Source: Pyrocephalus nanus (taxonomy: Eukaryota > Chordata > Aves > Passeriformes > Tyrannidae). From it: a stretch of 64,000 nt of DNA. The position numbers and the translations under genes are program-made. Positions 35,182-47,300 of this stretch are shown in pieces (the stretch's first letter is position 1; every line of letters starts with the position of its first letter). Under the pieces are notes generated by a model, which saw nothing but the letters and a program-made list of their open reading frames with translations, was not told the origin of the DNA and did no database searches. Location: NCBI GenBank assembly GCA_038380795.1, contig CM076260.1, positions 2,043,533 through 2,107,532 on the forward strand. Direction: 5' to 3'.

Positions 35182-35358
35182 CTAGAACTTCTGCAGGAAT
35201 TTGAGGACCAGGTCTCTCAGTTTGACCCTCAGGGGCTCATCATTGTCACAGATGATGTGTGTGGAGTCCTCCTCGAGCTGGATGAGGGTCTCTGCCTCCT
35301 GCAGCAGCACAATGTGGCCCTTGGCCGTGTCCTCCACCTTCACGTCGCTGAACCCGTG
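35182..35358 (-). CDS. INTS9: INTS9 last coding exon and stop
   Basis: 177 bp, 58 codons and TAG (35184-35182), [10 protein letters not shown] to KFLQKF. Acceptor CTCCCCAG. This encodes the small alpha/beta domain that in the human complex binds the matching domain of INTS11. Confidence 0.97.
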   Translation of the reverse strand, partial: HGFSDVKVEDTAKGHIVLLQEAETLIQLEEDSTHIICDNDEPLRVKLRDLVLKFLQKF

Positions 35359-38300
35359 CTGGGGAGGGAAAGGAGGAGGGGAGAGCTCAGGAAAACAGGG
35401 AGAGATGAAAGCCCAGGGCACAGGGGAGAGCATGAACTTCATGGAATCATGGAATGGTTTGGGGGGGAAGGGACCTTAAAGCTCAGCCATTTCCAACCCC
35501 GACACTTTCCGCTGTCCCAGGTTGCTCCAAGCCCCGTCCAACCTGGCCTTGGATACTTCCAGGGGATGGGGCAGCCACAGCTTCTCTGGGAATTCTATTC
35601 CAGCCCCTCACCACCCTCACAGGGAAGAATTTCTTCCCAATATCCCATCTAACCCTGTCCTCTGTCAGTGTGATCCATTCCCCCTTGTCCTGTCCCTCCA
35701 TCCCTTGTCCAAAGTCCTCCTCCATCCTTCTTGTAGCCACTTCAGGTACAGGAAGGCCACAATCCTGCCCTTTTTCCTGCTGTTTTTCTCCCAGAAGTCT
35801 TTCAGGCAAGGACAAGGCTCCTCAGAGCAGCAACCAACAAGTTCAGCCACCACACCCCCCAATCCTGCAGCTCCCCAGAAAGCTGCTCCACCAGTGGAGA
35901 CATTCCCAGGATCTCTTCTTCACTTGGTCATCACCTCCCTCTCCCAAAACCCGTGGAAATTCAAATGCTTTTGAGAATTCCTCCCCACTGTTGAAATTTA
36001 TTGGAAATCAGCTGCTGGAAATCACCCAAATGTGACGTGGGGAAATTCACCTACCCAGAGTGACCCAAAAGCTCTGCTTTCCACGGGAAAAGAGGAGGAA
36101 ATGACTGACAAGAAACCTCCATAATCAGGGCACGACTCCAACAGCAAATTCCCTGGAATGTGCCACCAATAATCCTCACCTTTTCCAGAGTCTGCACAAA
36201 CTGGTCCACGGGGATGGAGCCGCTCAGCAACGGCTTCAGAGCTTTGCACTCAGGCACATCGTCACTCACTCGCTTCCTCTTCTTGCTGGCAGGAGGCTGG
36301 GGAGGTTTTGGAGGGAGCTGATGGATGAGAAGATGCACAGGGGAAAAAAAAAATCACACTCTGAAAGATGCAACAGGTTGAGAAACAGGCAAGTTCAGAG
36401 CAACGCTCAGGGAAGGTGAAAAAAAGGGATATTAAGAGAACGCTGGCCTTGGAAAATGAGTCTTCAGGAAGATCTTGGACAGACAGGGAGGGGGGTGGGA
36501 GCTGCTGCAGTGACTGGAGTCACTTCAACAATCCCATCCTTTCCCTGTTGATTAGTAGGATTAGTAGGACAGTCCTACTATGTTATTTGGAATATGTTAT
36601 TTGGGAATTAATCACTCAGATAGGTGATTTTGTGCTTATAAACTGCGTTTTTGGGGCTTGCCCACACTGTTTCTGTAACTCCAGAGCTCCCAGGCTCAGC
36701 CAGTCCTGACTGGGTGGGCTCAGCTCCTGCCCTTTAGGAGGGCTCTGGCATTTTAAGCCCAGGTCTAAGTTTATTTGGCAGCAGGAATCTGAGTAAATGA
36801 ACAACACAAAGGACAAAGCAGCCTCAGACCAATTCCACTGCAACACTTCCATTTTCCCAGCGCTGCTCGGTGTTTCTAGGGAACAGATTTGTCTGTAAGG
36901 ACAAGGATGGACAACCTGCCTCCTGGGGAACAGGCCAGCTGAAGGCACAGTCCCTTCCCAGGTCTGATGTTCCAGGTCATCTCTCTCCTCTGACCCTCAG
37001 CTCAGAGTCCAGGGGAGACTGACTGATGGTGCTCCAGGTTATGGAAGACAGCAGGATGATTTGTAGCCTCCCTTCAGGAATAATCTCACTTCCCCTTTTA
37101 TCTCAGCCAGGCACATGGCCAAGGAAGAGAGGGCAGAGAGATTTATTTGCATCCCATTCCCTGCTTCCACTCCCTGGCACAGCCTCACACGAGGATCTGC
37201 TCCGGTGGGGAAGGAGCTCCTCGTGAGGTCCCAGGAGAGCCAGGTAAGGATAATTTTCCCCCCTTTCCCACCATCCTGTACCTGCAGCACGTGCTTGTTG
37301 TCCTTGGTGTGCAGCACAGCAGAGACTGTTGCCAAGGAAATGCCAGGCTTGATCTCCAAGGGCACGAGGGAATCTGCAAGCTGGAGTGAAAAGAGGTTTT
37401 GGTCAGCAGGAGATGAGCTCAGAAGGTGCATGAGCCCAGCTGGGATTTAAAAGTGGCAGCAAGGTGGGTTTAAGCATGGACTACTGAACTCTCACCTGCC
37501 CAGCCCTCCTTCCAGCTCCTAAAACTATGGATTTTATACTGGAATCAGAGGTTTTCAGTAACCAGGGCTGGTCTTGGAAAAAATAAAGAGAATCCTTGTT
37601 TAAAAAGGCAAGTTCATTAATCATTTTAGTTAGTAAAGCTAATGGTCTAACTCAGCATCATTGATGATGTTTGTTATGTGGATGGACAATGAAAAACCCA
37701 AGTGAGTTTCCTTTCAGTTCCTGACTGCAGAATAGCTGGAAGTAAAGGATTTATCCTTAAAAACCCAATGGCTCTGTTGATTAGTTTGAAATTATTCCTT
37801 ACAGTGCTGCAAAAAACCCCTTCCAGTGCCTTTTATATACAATTCTTCCCCGAAAGACATCAAATTCAGTCTTGGCTACAACAATGACCTGGCTCTTCAG
37901 GCACCAAAACACTGCTGAGTTCCCTGGTCTGCTGCAAATTCCAGCAGTGCAGGTGATCATTCAGTCACTGCAAACCTCTAATCCCTGTGGATGTACAGAA
38001 CCTGACTCCAAAAAAACCCCACTTCTGGCCTAATCCTTTGGCTACCAGAGCACCGAGAAGGTTTTCCTTGTCGGCTTTAGTTGTGGCAAAGCTCAGCTAC
38101 TTTTAATGACTTCTGAAAAATCTCACCCACCACTATTAAAAAGCTGCAGGAACATTTTGAGAGCAACCTCCTTGCAATGACACAGCTGGAGTGCTGGGAA
38201 AACGCAGGCTGCATTAAAAAATCCCTAAATTTTGTGTATATCCAGACCTGGTGAACCTTAGAAATCCCAATTTCAGGGACTGCTGTCACTCCGGGCCTCT

Positions 38301-41300
38301 TCACGACGTTTAAAGCAGGGCAATTTGAGTACAGCCTTCACAGTTTGTTGTGTTGAAGGCTGAGAGAACGAAAATATAATGATAATCATTGCTTCAGATT
38401 TCTCCTGGGACCTAAAAATAGCAGCACTTGCAGCAGTGTGCGTTCTGCACTTGGCTGTGGTCGAAGGCACTTCCCAATTCCCACCACTTCCCACACGGGG
38501 ATCGATACAGAGTGGGATCTAATGAAGAGCAAAGTGACAAACACTGTAAAGAGAAAGATCCTTAAAAAAAACGGGGAGTTGCTCAGAATCAAAGCCTGCT
38601 GCCACTGGAATATCTGGGTATTAACATTTGTGCAGGTTTTAACCACACAGTTGCTAAACAGCAATTATGAACACCAGAGAGCCAGTGAGACAAGACACTC
38701 GTTTTTATCTCCTCCAAGGTATTGCTGCAGCCCCACAGCCCCTCTCCACGTGGCAGCCAACCCTTTTATTAGAGAAACTCACTGACCCAAAGCAAAAAGG
38801 GTCATTTAATCACATCCAGTAATTCACCCTCCAAGGCCAGACAGCTCTGCTGTAACTCCTTTCTGCTCTCATTTCAGCTGACCTCCTGCACACAGAAATC
38901 ACAGAGCTCTTCCAAAACGCCGCATTAAAGGAACCCTTTTCGTGGGGACAGCGAGTCTTGTCTGCACTCCAAGCTACAGCCACTCCACATCTTCCCCCCC
39001 CACCCCACAAGCTGTTTCAAACTTTAATTCCCCCTCTGCAGCCAGGAAACCGTGGCTTATTTCAGGGTTGAATTTGTCCAACTTCTTCTTCCAGCAGCTG
39101 CTGGATCTTGCTCTGCTGCCTTTGTGCGTGAGATTGAAAAGCCCCCCCACCACGCAGCCATAAACGAGGCTTCCTTGCAGTCATTATCACCAGCCTGGTG
39201 TCACATGCTGGCACCAGGAAAGGCACAAAAGCAGGGACAACCGAGAACTAACAGCACATTCATCAGTCCCCTGCCTGTGGATGAGCACTTGGGCTTGCCT
39301 TAGGACAAACTTGTGCGGGCACTGTTTCACTTTTCAGCTTGTCAAACCATGCTAAACCAGAGTAAAAGGCATTTTTACTGTTCAGTCTTTGCTGTAGGAT
39401 TGTGTTTCTCCCATCAAAAATGGAATTTGGCACACACCATGTGTGCCCAAACACTGTTGTTGGCCAAGCTACAGTTGTTGAGAAAGAAGAACGTGGGTTG
39501 GGCCACTCCTAAATCTCTGCTAAGGCTTCAACAGGGACAGGTTTAAGTTTGTAAAGTTGTCTTCAGTCACCTGCCAAAAATCCTCCTGTTGGCAACAAAG
39601 GGGCTCAGCGAAGGCTGAGGATGGACCTGAAACTCCTGCAGCAAAAAATAAAACTGAGGCTGAAAAATCAGTGAATAAAACCAGGGGAGGACCAGAATTT
39701 TAGCACACGTGGTTTAGGCCCTGTGAGGGATTTTCCCAGGGACAGACAGGGATGCAATCAGTATTTTAACGGCCAAGCTGCAGTGATTTCTTCCCAGATT
39801 TTGGGGACACCTCTCCAAACTCTTCCCTTGAAGGTGCAGGAAGTCTGACCCAGCAGGGAGAGGCAAAGTTTGAGCTGGGTGGGGTGAGCTGGATCCTCAC
39901 CCTCCAGGACCAGAACAAAGAAGGAGCACAGCAAAGTTTACCAAGAATTAAAATCCCCTTTAACTTTTAGGATGTGAAATCACCCATGTGTTAACTGGAT
40001 TACACCAGGTGTGTTCAGAGCTGTGACACCACCGAGCAGGACAGACCCAGTCTGGACTCAACACCCTGCAAATCCTCAAGGAAAAATAAAGCCAAAAATG
40101 AAGTTGTGATACATTCCTTGGGCAGGGATCAGTTTTGTTCAGCTGCTGCAGTGCCCAGTCTTGAGGCTACTCCCAGTTTTTATTCAAGACCCCAGCACGG
40201 ATCGAGGAGAGTATCCAGAAGGTCCCACTGGAGTTTGAAAAAGCACCTTTAACAGAACCAGGATGACAGAGAGGAAGAACTCGATGAGCTCAAGAACTGG
40301 AGTGAGAAAAACAAGCTGAAATTCAGCAGCATGAAATGCAAGGACAGAGATGGGGCTGATAGAGAGAATTTCAGCTGCTGGAAAGGACAGAGGTGAGGGG
40401 TGCAGGTTTATTAATCCATCCCATGAGAACTGAGAGTGACACAGACGTGGAAAAGCCAAATGAAACCTCAGAAAATACCAGATAATTCTTGCAAGAGATG
40501 AGCCATCACTATTATATCGAGCCCAGCAAGATCCCATCTGAACTACTTGTAAATTGTGGGTAATTTCAGCTCAAGTAAGACATTCTGAAGGGCAGATTGG
40601 GGCAGGAGAAGCTGCCTCGTGAGAGGAAACTAAATGTCTTGGCAGAAAGAAAGCCCAGAGGGAGAATTTGATTATCCTACATCAACACCACAGGGAAAAC
40701 ACCAACAAAAGGGGAAATGTATTTATGCTAAAACATGGTGTTAGGAATAAATGTGTGCAGGCCAGCAGTGAGTAAGTGTGGGCTGCAAATGAGGAGTTTT
40801 CTGGCCATCAGGGACAGTGGGGGTTTGAACAGCAGCGAGTGGGAACAGCAGGGGCAAAAGTCTCTGCCATTTGGAGCTGGAGCCTCACATTTTTTTGAGG
40901 CACATTATCAAGATTATTAGTAACTGGAGCTGGGTTCTGGCCAGGTAATCCCTGGGGACATTTCCAGGTGGGAATGGTGGCTCACAGCCTCAGGGCTTGC
41001 CAGGTGTGAAGAGATTCTTACCCACTTCCCAGACCCTAAACAGGATGGAAGTTGCATGAGACAGGAAAACATCCTCTCCCAGTTATTCCAGAAACCCAAG
41101 GATTTTAAGATCCTGACTTCAGGAAAAGACTGACTTCAGATAAAGCCCACCAAGCCCTGGAGATCAGAGTTTATTCATAGAGGGTTTTATAAAAACTAGT
41201 CCTCAACAAAACCTAAGAAGAGAGAAACCCTCTTTGCTTCCATCCCTCCTCTCCCCTTGCTCCTCACACACCCCAAATCCAGTTTCTGGAGGCAGAAAAG

Positions 41301-44300
41301 CACCTTCCCATCTGAAAAAGCATCTCTGACAGGAAAAGGTTGTCCAAATATTCCACATGAATGCAGCAGCCCTTTCACAAGCAGGGAGGGCCTGCAGAGT
41401 CAGTTTTGTAAAACAAAAAGAAAACCCACGGTCTTCATCCTGTCAGTTAAATTTGGAGGGTGATGTGAGGAGGGGAAGACAATTTACCTCATCTCCTACC
41501 TCCCTGCCTCCTCTTATCCCTTCAGTTTTTATGAACCAGGAGCTCTGCTGGTAACCAGGCACAGGAGATTTTAGTGTGGGCAGGAGAATCCAACAGATCC
41601 AGCCCTGGCTTTTTTTATTCCACCTGCTAAAGCCAGGGCTGAGTGCAGGAATTCTGTAAGGATCTGATCCTGCAGAGGAACAAAAGACTGTGTGGTCAAA
41701 CCCCTGGAGCCAAGGGGAAAGGGTTGGAGATTTAAATATTCCCGTGGATTCCTGACCAGCAAGCACATGGAATGTGCTGCAGGCAGGATGGGAACTGGGG
41801 AATCTTGCTAATGAGGCTTAGAGGGACAAAAACTTTTCCAACAGAGAAGAGCATCCCAGAACTGTTGGTGTCTGTCTGATCATCAGTGGGTGATCTGAGT
41901 CACCTCTTGTCGGGGTTTCACCCTCACATTTCACACAGTCCAAGTGTTTTTAGGGGGATAATTTAGTTGTTAAACAAACCCCAACTTAATGGGTCTGCCA
42001 GTTGCTGAGGGTCTCCCCCAGTTCTCTGTGGAGCAGATTTGGAAGTCTCATTAACTTCAGTGGGTGAAGAATGGTGCCATAAATAGCTGAAGCTTTGGCT
42101 ATAATTGCTTGCAAAAGCCTAAATCTTAACTTTGGGCTTCCCCAGAGCCGACATCCAGTGGAGAAATAAAAGAGGCAGAAGGGCTAATCTGCAGTTTTGA
42201 GCATAGAAACAAAGCTCCTCTTTTCCATGGAAATGTTCCATGCACAGCTGATGGAGGAGGGCTCTGGATCAGCACCAGAAACTTCATCCCCCAAAAGCCT
42301 GGAAAACAAACCAGTACTGACCAACCCACAGGGAATAATCCCAGCTGGGAGTCCAAGCAGCAGGCTCAGGACTACCACTAACACTGGCTTTTTGCCAGTC
42401 CTGTCCCAAAAGAGAGTTTAAGGAGGTATTTAAGAAGTGCAGTGAAGCAGATTTATGGCTGTTTAATGAAGCTCTTCCCCAGGAGCTCGGGAGCAGCAAA
42501 CAGTTGTTTGAAGAACTTGCAGGAGGACGGTGGGAAACAGAACCAGCAGAAGCAGAAAACAGCCTCAGACTGGAATGAAAAATGACAGGTAGGGGAAGCA
42601 AGGACATGAAATACCTTCAAAGGAAAGGCAGGCAGCTAGCAGATGCAAAAGATGAGTCATTTGAAAGATATAAAAATGGCATAAATCAAAATATTCAAAA
42701 TGCAGTAACCAGTTTATGGGTCAGAATGTCAAGTCAGGATGTGATGCCGTTGTTGTTGAAGCTGGTTGGGAAGAGAGAGGTAAGTGCCTGGCTGGAAAAG
42801 AGTTTTATTTTAAAGCCAGCCATCAAAAATGAAAGGAAGAACAAATTTAGACATTAATGCAAGCAGGCAAAGGTAGGCTGGGAGCAGGAAAGCAGATCCC
42901 AGTTTCATCTAACTAAATAGGACAATCTGTGGATAAGACCAACCAGAGAAAAGGGACAGCAAAAAAAAATTTAAAAAAAAAAAGGCAAAGGAAATGAAGG
43001 ATAACACATTCCAAGCCCACAGAAGAGGGGAGGAAGGAGCAGAATCCCCCGAGGCTGAATGGCCAGGAGGGAAGAGACATGGGAATGAGGTGGGAGCCAA
43101 TTTTGGGAAGAAAATGAGGGCTGACTGCACTGAACACTGATGACGTAAATCAGGAGGACAACAGACTGCACTTTGTCCTGGAAAAGGCAGGTAAAAGCTG
43201 GGACAAGAGCAGCTGTGCTGGAATGTCAAAAGGAGAGGTCAAACTGCCAGGAAAAAGGAGAGACCCAGACAGTTTTACAGTGGATTCAGTGAGCCTGGGG
43301 CTGCAGGGAGGGATGAGCAGCAGGAGCAAACAGGCAGGTTGTGTTTCATTGACTTTGTGTGAGAGTGTGGCACGGGGACACCAGGGGGAACAGGAGCAGA
43401 GAGGTCAGGAGATGGGATAATGTCACCCATTATGGGCAATACTGGTGACTCCCTTATTTTGGGGTCACCAAAATAAGCTGAGGGTCGGTAGAAAGTCAGA
43501 AATTAAAACTCCTCAGTCCCTGAAACACAAAGGAGGTCGGAAAGGTGAGAGGAAAGCATAAAAAGAGGAGTCAGGGCAAGGGAATGGGAGGGTGGAGAGA
43601 AAGCTCCATAACTATAACAGAGCCGAGTGCTGTTCCCCTCATTCTCTCTGCAGTTTCACTCCATGCCAGGCTGTGCCTTGCACATCCACACCCTTCCATC
43701 GCGGGCTGTGCCCTGAAGAACTTGCAAAGTGGGTGTTTTAAAAGCACAGAGCCCTCAGTGAAGTGTCTGCTGCCACGCCAAGCGATCCGCACCATTGTTC
43801 AGCTGTAATTAAACTGCAGGCACATTATTTGCTCAAACACTGCTGTTTAATTTTTATCTGTTTGCTCCAGAAGGTGTTTTCCATTTTCCCATCGTTGTGC
43901 TGTGAGCAGACAATGCCTAACCAATTTCCAGGAAGCGGCCTTTTCTCTTTATTATTATTATTATTTTTTGGAAGTGAAAGGCAGATGCTGGGAAGAACAA
44001 ATTAGTTCAAGTGTAAAGGTTTCCACAGTCCCTCTGAGAGCCATTCCAGCCTGATGCCTTGGGACTGCTTAAACCTCTCTCCAAACAAAGGCTGCTGTGA
44101 GTGTAAATCTCATTATCATACAACAGCCCTGCTTGACCTGCCTTTGCTCCTCGGCGAAGTGATTGAAATGTAGACAAGCTCCAGCAGCAAAAGTAAATTT
44201 ACATTAGTCTGACAGGCCGGAATCTGAATCACTGCAACAGTTTTGCAAAGGGAATTTCGCACCACCAAACCCTCAGCCTGCACTGACTGAAGCCACTCTG

Positions 44301-47300
44301 AGCCAACTCTTTGGTTCCCAGGAACTGGAAGGATCCAGGCAGAAGTTTGAGCACATCCCCTCTGGGAAGTGGATTCAGGAGAGGGCCCTGATCAGGGTTT
44401 CACTGCAACAGCCTTTCTTTTATGAGTGTAAATATACACACAAATCCTTGCCCTGGAGCAGGTCTAGCAATGACTTGTTTTTCCAGGGTGGATTTCATCA
44501 TTCCGTGTTGGGCTGACGTGGTTTTGACAAATAAGAAGCCACTGCAAGGTTTGCTGGGAGCTATAAAATACCCTTTTCAGTTGCCACTTGAGCCTTCCCA
44601 GAACCCCAGGGCTGGAAACAAATGCCCTTCCCTTGTAGTATAGAAATTCCTGTATATTGAGGAACCCCAAAGAGTCTTCTTGAATAAACTACTGAAAAGG
44701 GGACATTAAGCAGCAGATATTCCCCACCAGGGAGCCTCATGTCCCATCTGCAATCCTGTCTTGCATAACCCCCTCAGCAGAAAGGGAGGTTACACCGAGT
44801 TTTGGCCATGACCAGGGAGTTCCCCTGAAAAAGAACCAGCAAGATCCCTCTCTGAGGATGATTTGCAAATCTTGGAGCTCGGGAATGGCATCCCATGAAG
44901 AGCCCCAAGCCACAGCCTGGCTCTCAGGAGGGTCTTTTCAGGAGCATCATTACAGACCAAGGAGCTTTTGCCACGAGTTGTCCAGTGCAGCTTTGGAACC
45001 AGGGAAAATCATGGAATGGTTTGGGTGGGAAGGGAGTTTAAAGCTCATCTTGTTCCAACCCCCTGCCAAGGGACACCTTCAAATAGCCCAGGGTGCTCCA
45101 AGTCCCATCCAACCTGGCCTTGGACACTTCCAGGGATCCAGGGGCAGCCACAGCTTCTCTGGACAACCTGTGCCAGGGCCTCAGCACCCTTTTAGTAAAG
45201 AATTCCTTCCCAATCTCCCATCTCTCCCTGCCCTCTGGCAGTGGGAAGCTATTCCCTATTTCCTGTCCCTCCATCCCTTGTCCCAAGTCCCTCCCTAGCT
45301 CTCCTCCAAGCCACAATAAGGTCATTCCAGAGCTTTCTCTCCTCTGGGCTGAACACTCAGCCTGGAGAACACCTGGACATGGAAAATTACAGGAGATGTT
45401 TCTTCTCCCCGAGCACAGACTGCTTGGAAATCAGGACTTCTGTGGGAATAGAATTTGATGTTGTCAGGGTAAAAAAAACCCAAAAAACAAAATACCTGCC
45501 TGTGCAGGTTTCTGCTCAAAGTCTCCAAGTTAAAGTGAAAGCAACAGAAACCAGCCCTCATTTTCTTCGTGCTTCTTTTCCCAGGCTGGTGAGTACCACA
45601 TTCCCTATGATGCATCCCTTTTTCCCAGCAGTTTTGGGAAGTGCAGGAAGAGCTGGTGTGGGGGCTGACACAAGGGACAGGCTCACAGGGGATCATTTTC
45701 AGAAAACCCAAAGTTTCAGTGAAATCTAAATGAGAGGTGAGCCACTGGCTGCTGAATTTAGGATTTGTTTTGGTCGTACTGGTGAACGGAAGCCAGAATT
45801 TACTTGTCTCAGGTTTCACAGGATCCAATAAAGATGCAAATTTGCCAAACAATTAAATATCCAGGCCATGATGGAGTTGCATCCCAGCATATTTTCTAAT
45901 CAACCCCCCCCTCCTTGTCTCCCAGCAGAGCTGGTGTGAGCTGGTGAATGGGGGTTGTGGGCTGGCTGAGGGATTTGTTACCCGAGTCCCAGTTCTGTGT
46001 TCCATATTTGGCTCAACTCAGGGTCCTTCCTGCCTCTGCTCTCTGATGAAAAGTAGACTCACTGTTCAAGTTTCCAAACCTGCTTGCAAAAAGCCACTGT
46101 CACCTTTGATCCAAGGACACATTTGTGCTGATTGGATTGTCAAAAAAATATTTTAAGCTCGTGTCTGTCAGAATGTGGGTCACCCTTTGTGAGATGGGTA
46201 CATTTGGATTTGATTTATGGGGTTAATGAATCATTAATAGATGTTGTGGGGATAAGTAATCCACATTTCAGATGCCTACAAGCAATCCATTAACCTGCTG
46301 GACTTGTGCAGCCTGTAGGAATTAACCATTTGTTGAAATTGTTGGAATACAAATGAGCCTTTTTACTGCTTCTTTAACTTATGGCTGAACACTGCTCCTC
46401 ACAGGGAAGGGTATTTGTGAGGAAGGAGAAAGACACCTCCTGGCTACCAAGTCCCAGATTCCTTGGATCCTTTCCATGACCTTGGGGCACTAAATTCAAA
46501 CTAATTCACACCCATATTTAAGCTGCAGGTGACTGGTTGCCTCAGCTGTGGCTTGCAGAGATCACCCTTTGAACTGATTATTGTGATATCCTTGCAAAGG
46601 ACAATTCACTTGAACTTATTTTTTGCTTGCCTACAATCACAGAATGCCAGAATGGTTTGGGTTGGAAGGGACCTTAAAGATCATCCCATTCCACCCCCTG
46701 CCATGGGCAAGACACCTTCCACTAGCCCAAGTTGCTCCAAGCCCCGTCCAACCTGGCCTGGAACACTTCCAGGGATCCAGGGGCAGCCACAGCTTCTCTG
46801 GGAATTCCAGCCCAGCCCCTCAACACCCTCCCAGGGAAGAATTCCTTCCCAATCTCCCATCTAACCCTGCCCTCTGGCAGTGGGAAGCCATTCCCTGTGT
46901 CCTGTCCCTCCATTCCTTGTCCCCAGTCCCTCTCCAGCTCTCCTGGAGCCCCTTCAGGCTCTGGAAGGAGCTCCAAGGTCTCTTTTCCAGGCTGAACAGC
47001 CTCATCTCTCTCAGCCAGCCAGTGGTTTTTTTCAATTCCCATTAACTGACAAGTGAAATTACCTCTCAAAAATGCTTCTTTCTTAGCCCTCCATTTTGAC
47101 AGAACGAGCTTTAAATGATCACAGTCAACAGCAAACCCCAGCCACAACAAGATCCCTTTAAGTCAAAGGCTGCAAATATCTTCAGAACAAACATCTTTAG
47201 TTCTGAGGCTGCACCTCCAGTGCTGGGGGCAGTTCTGGGCCCCTCAAACAAGAGAGACATGGAGGGGCTGGAACGTGTCCAGGGAAGGGAATGGAGCTGG

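Noticed and set aside
42400..43400. Possible old retroviral or LINE coding remnant in purine-rich DNA
   Set aside because: No conserved polymerase or gag words, no terminal repeats, and frames are short.
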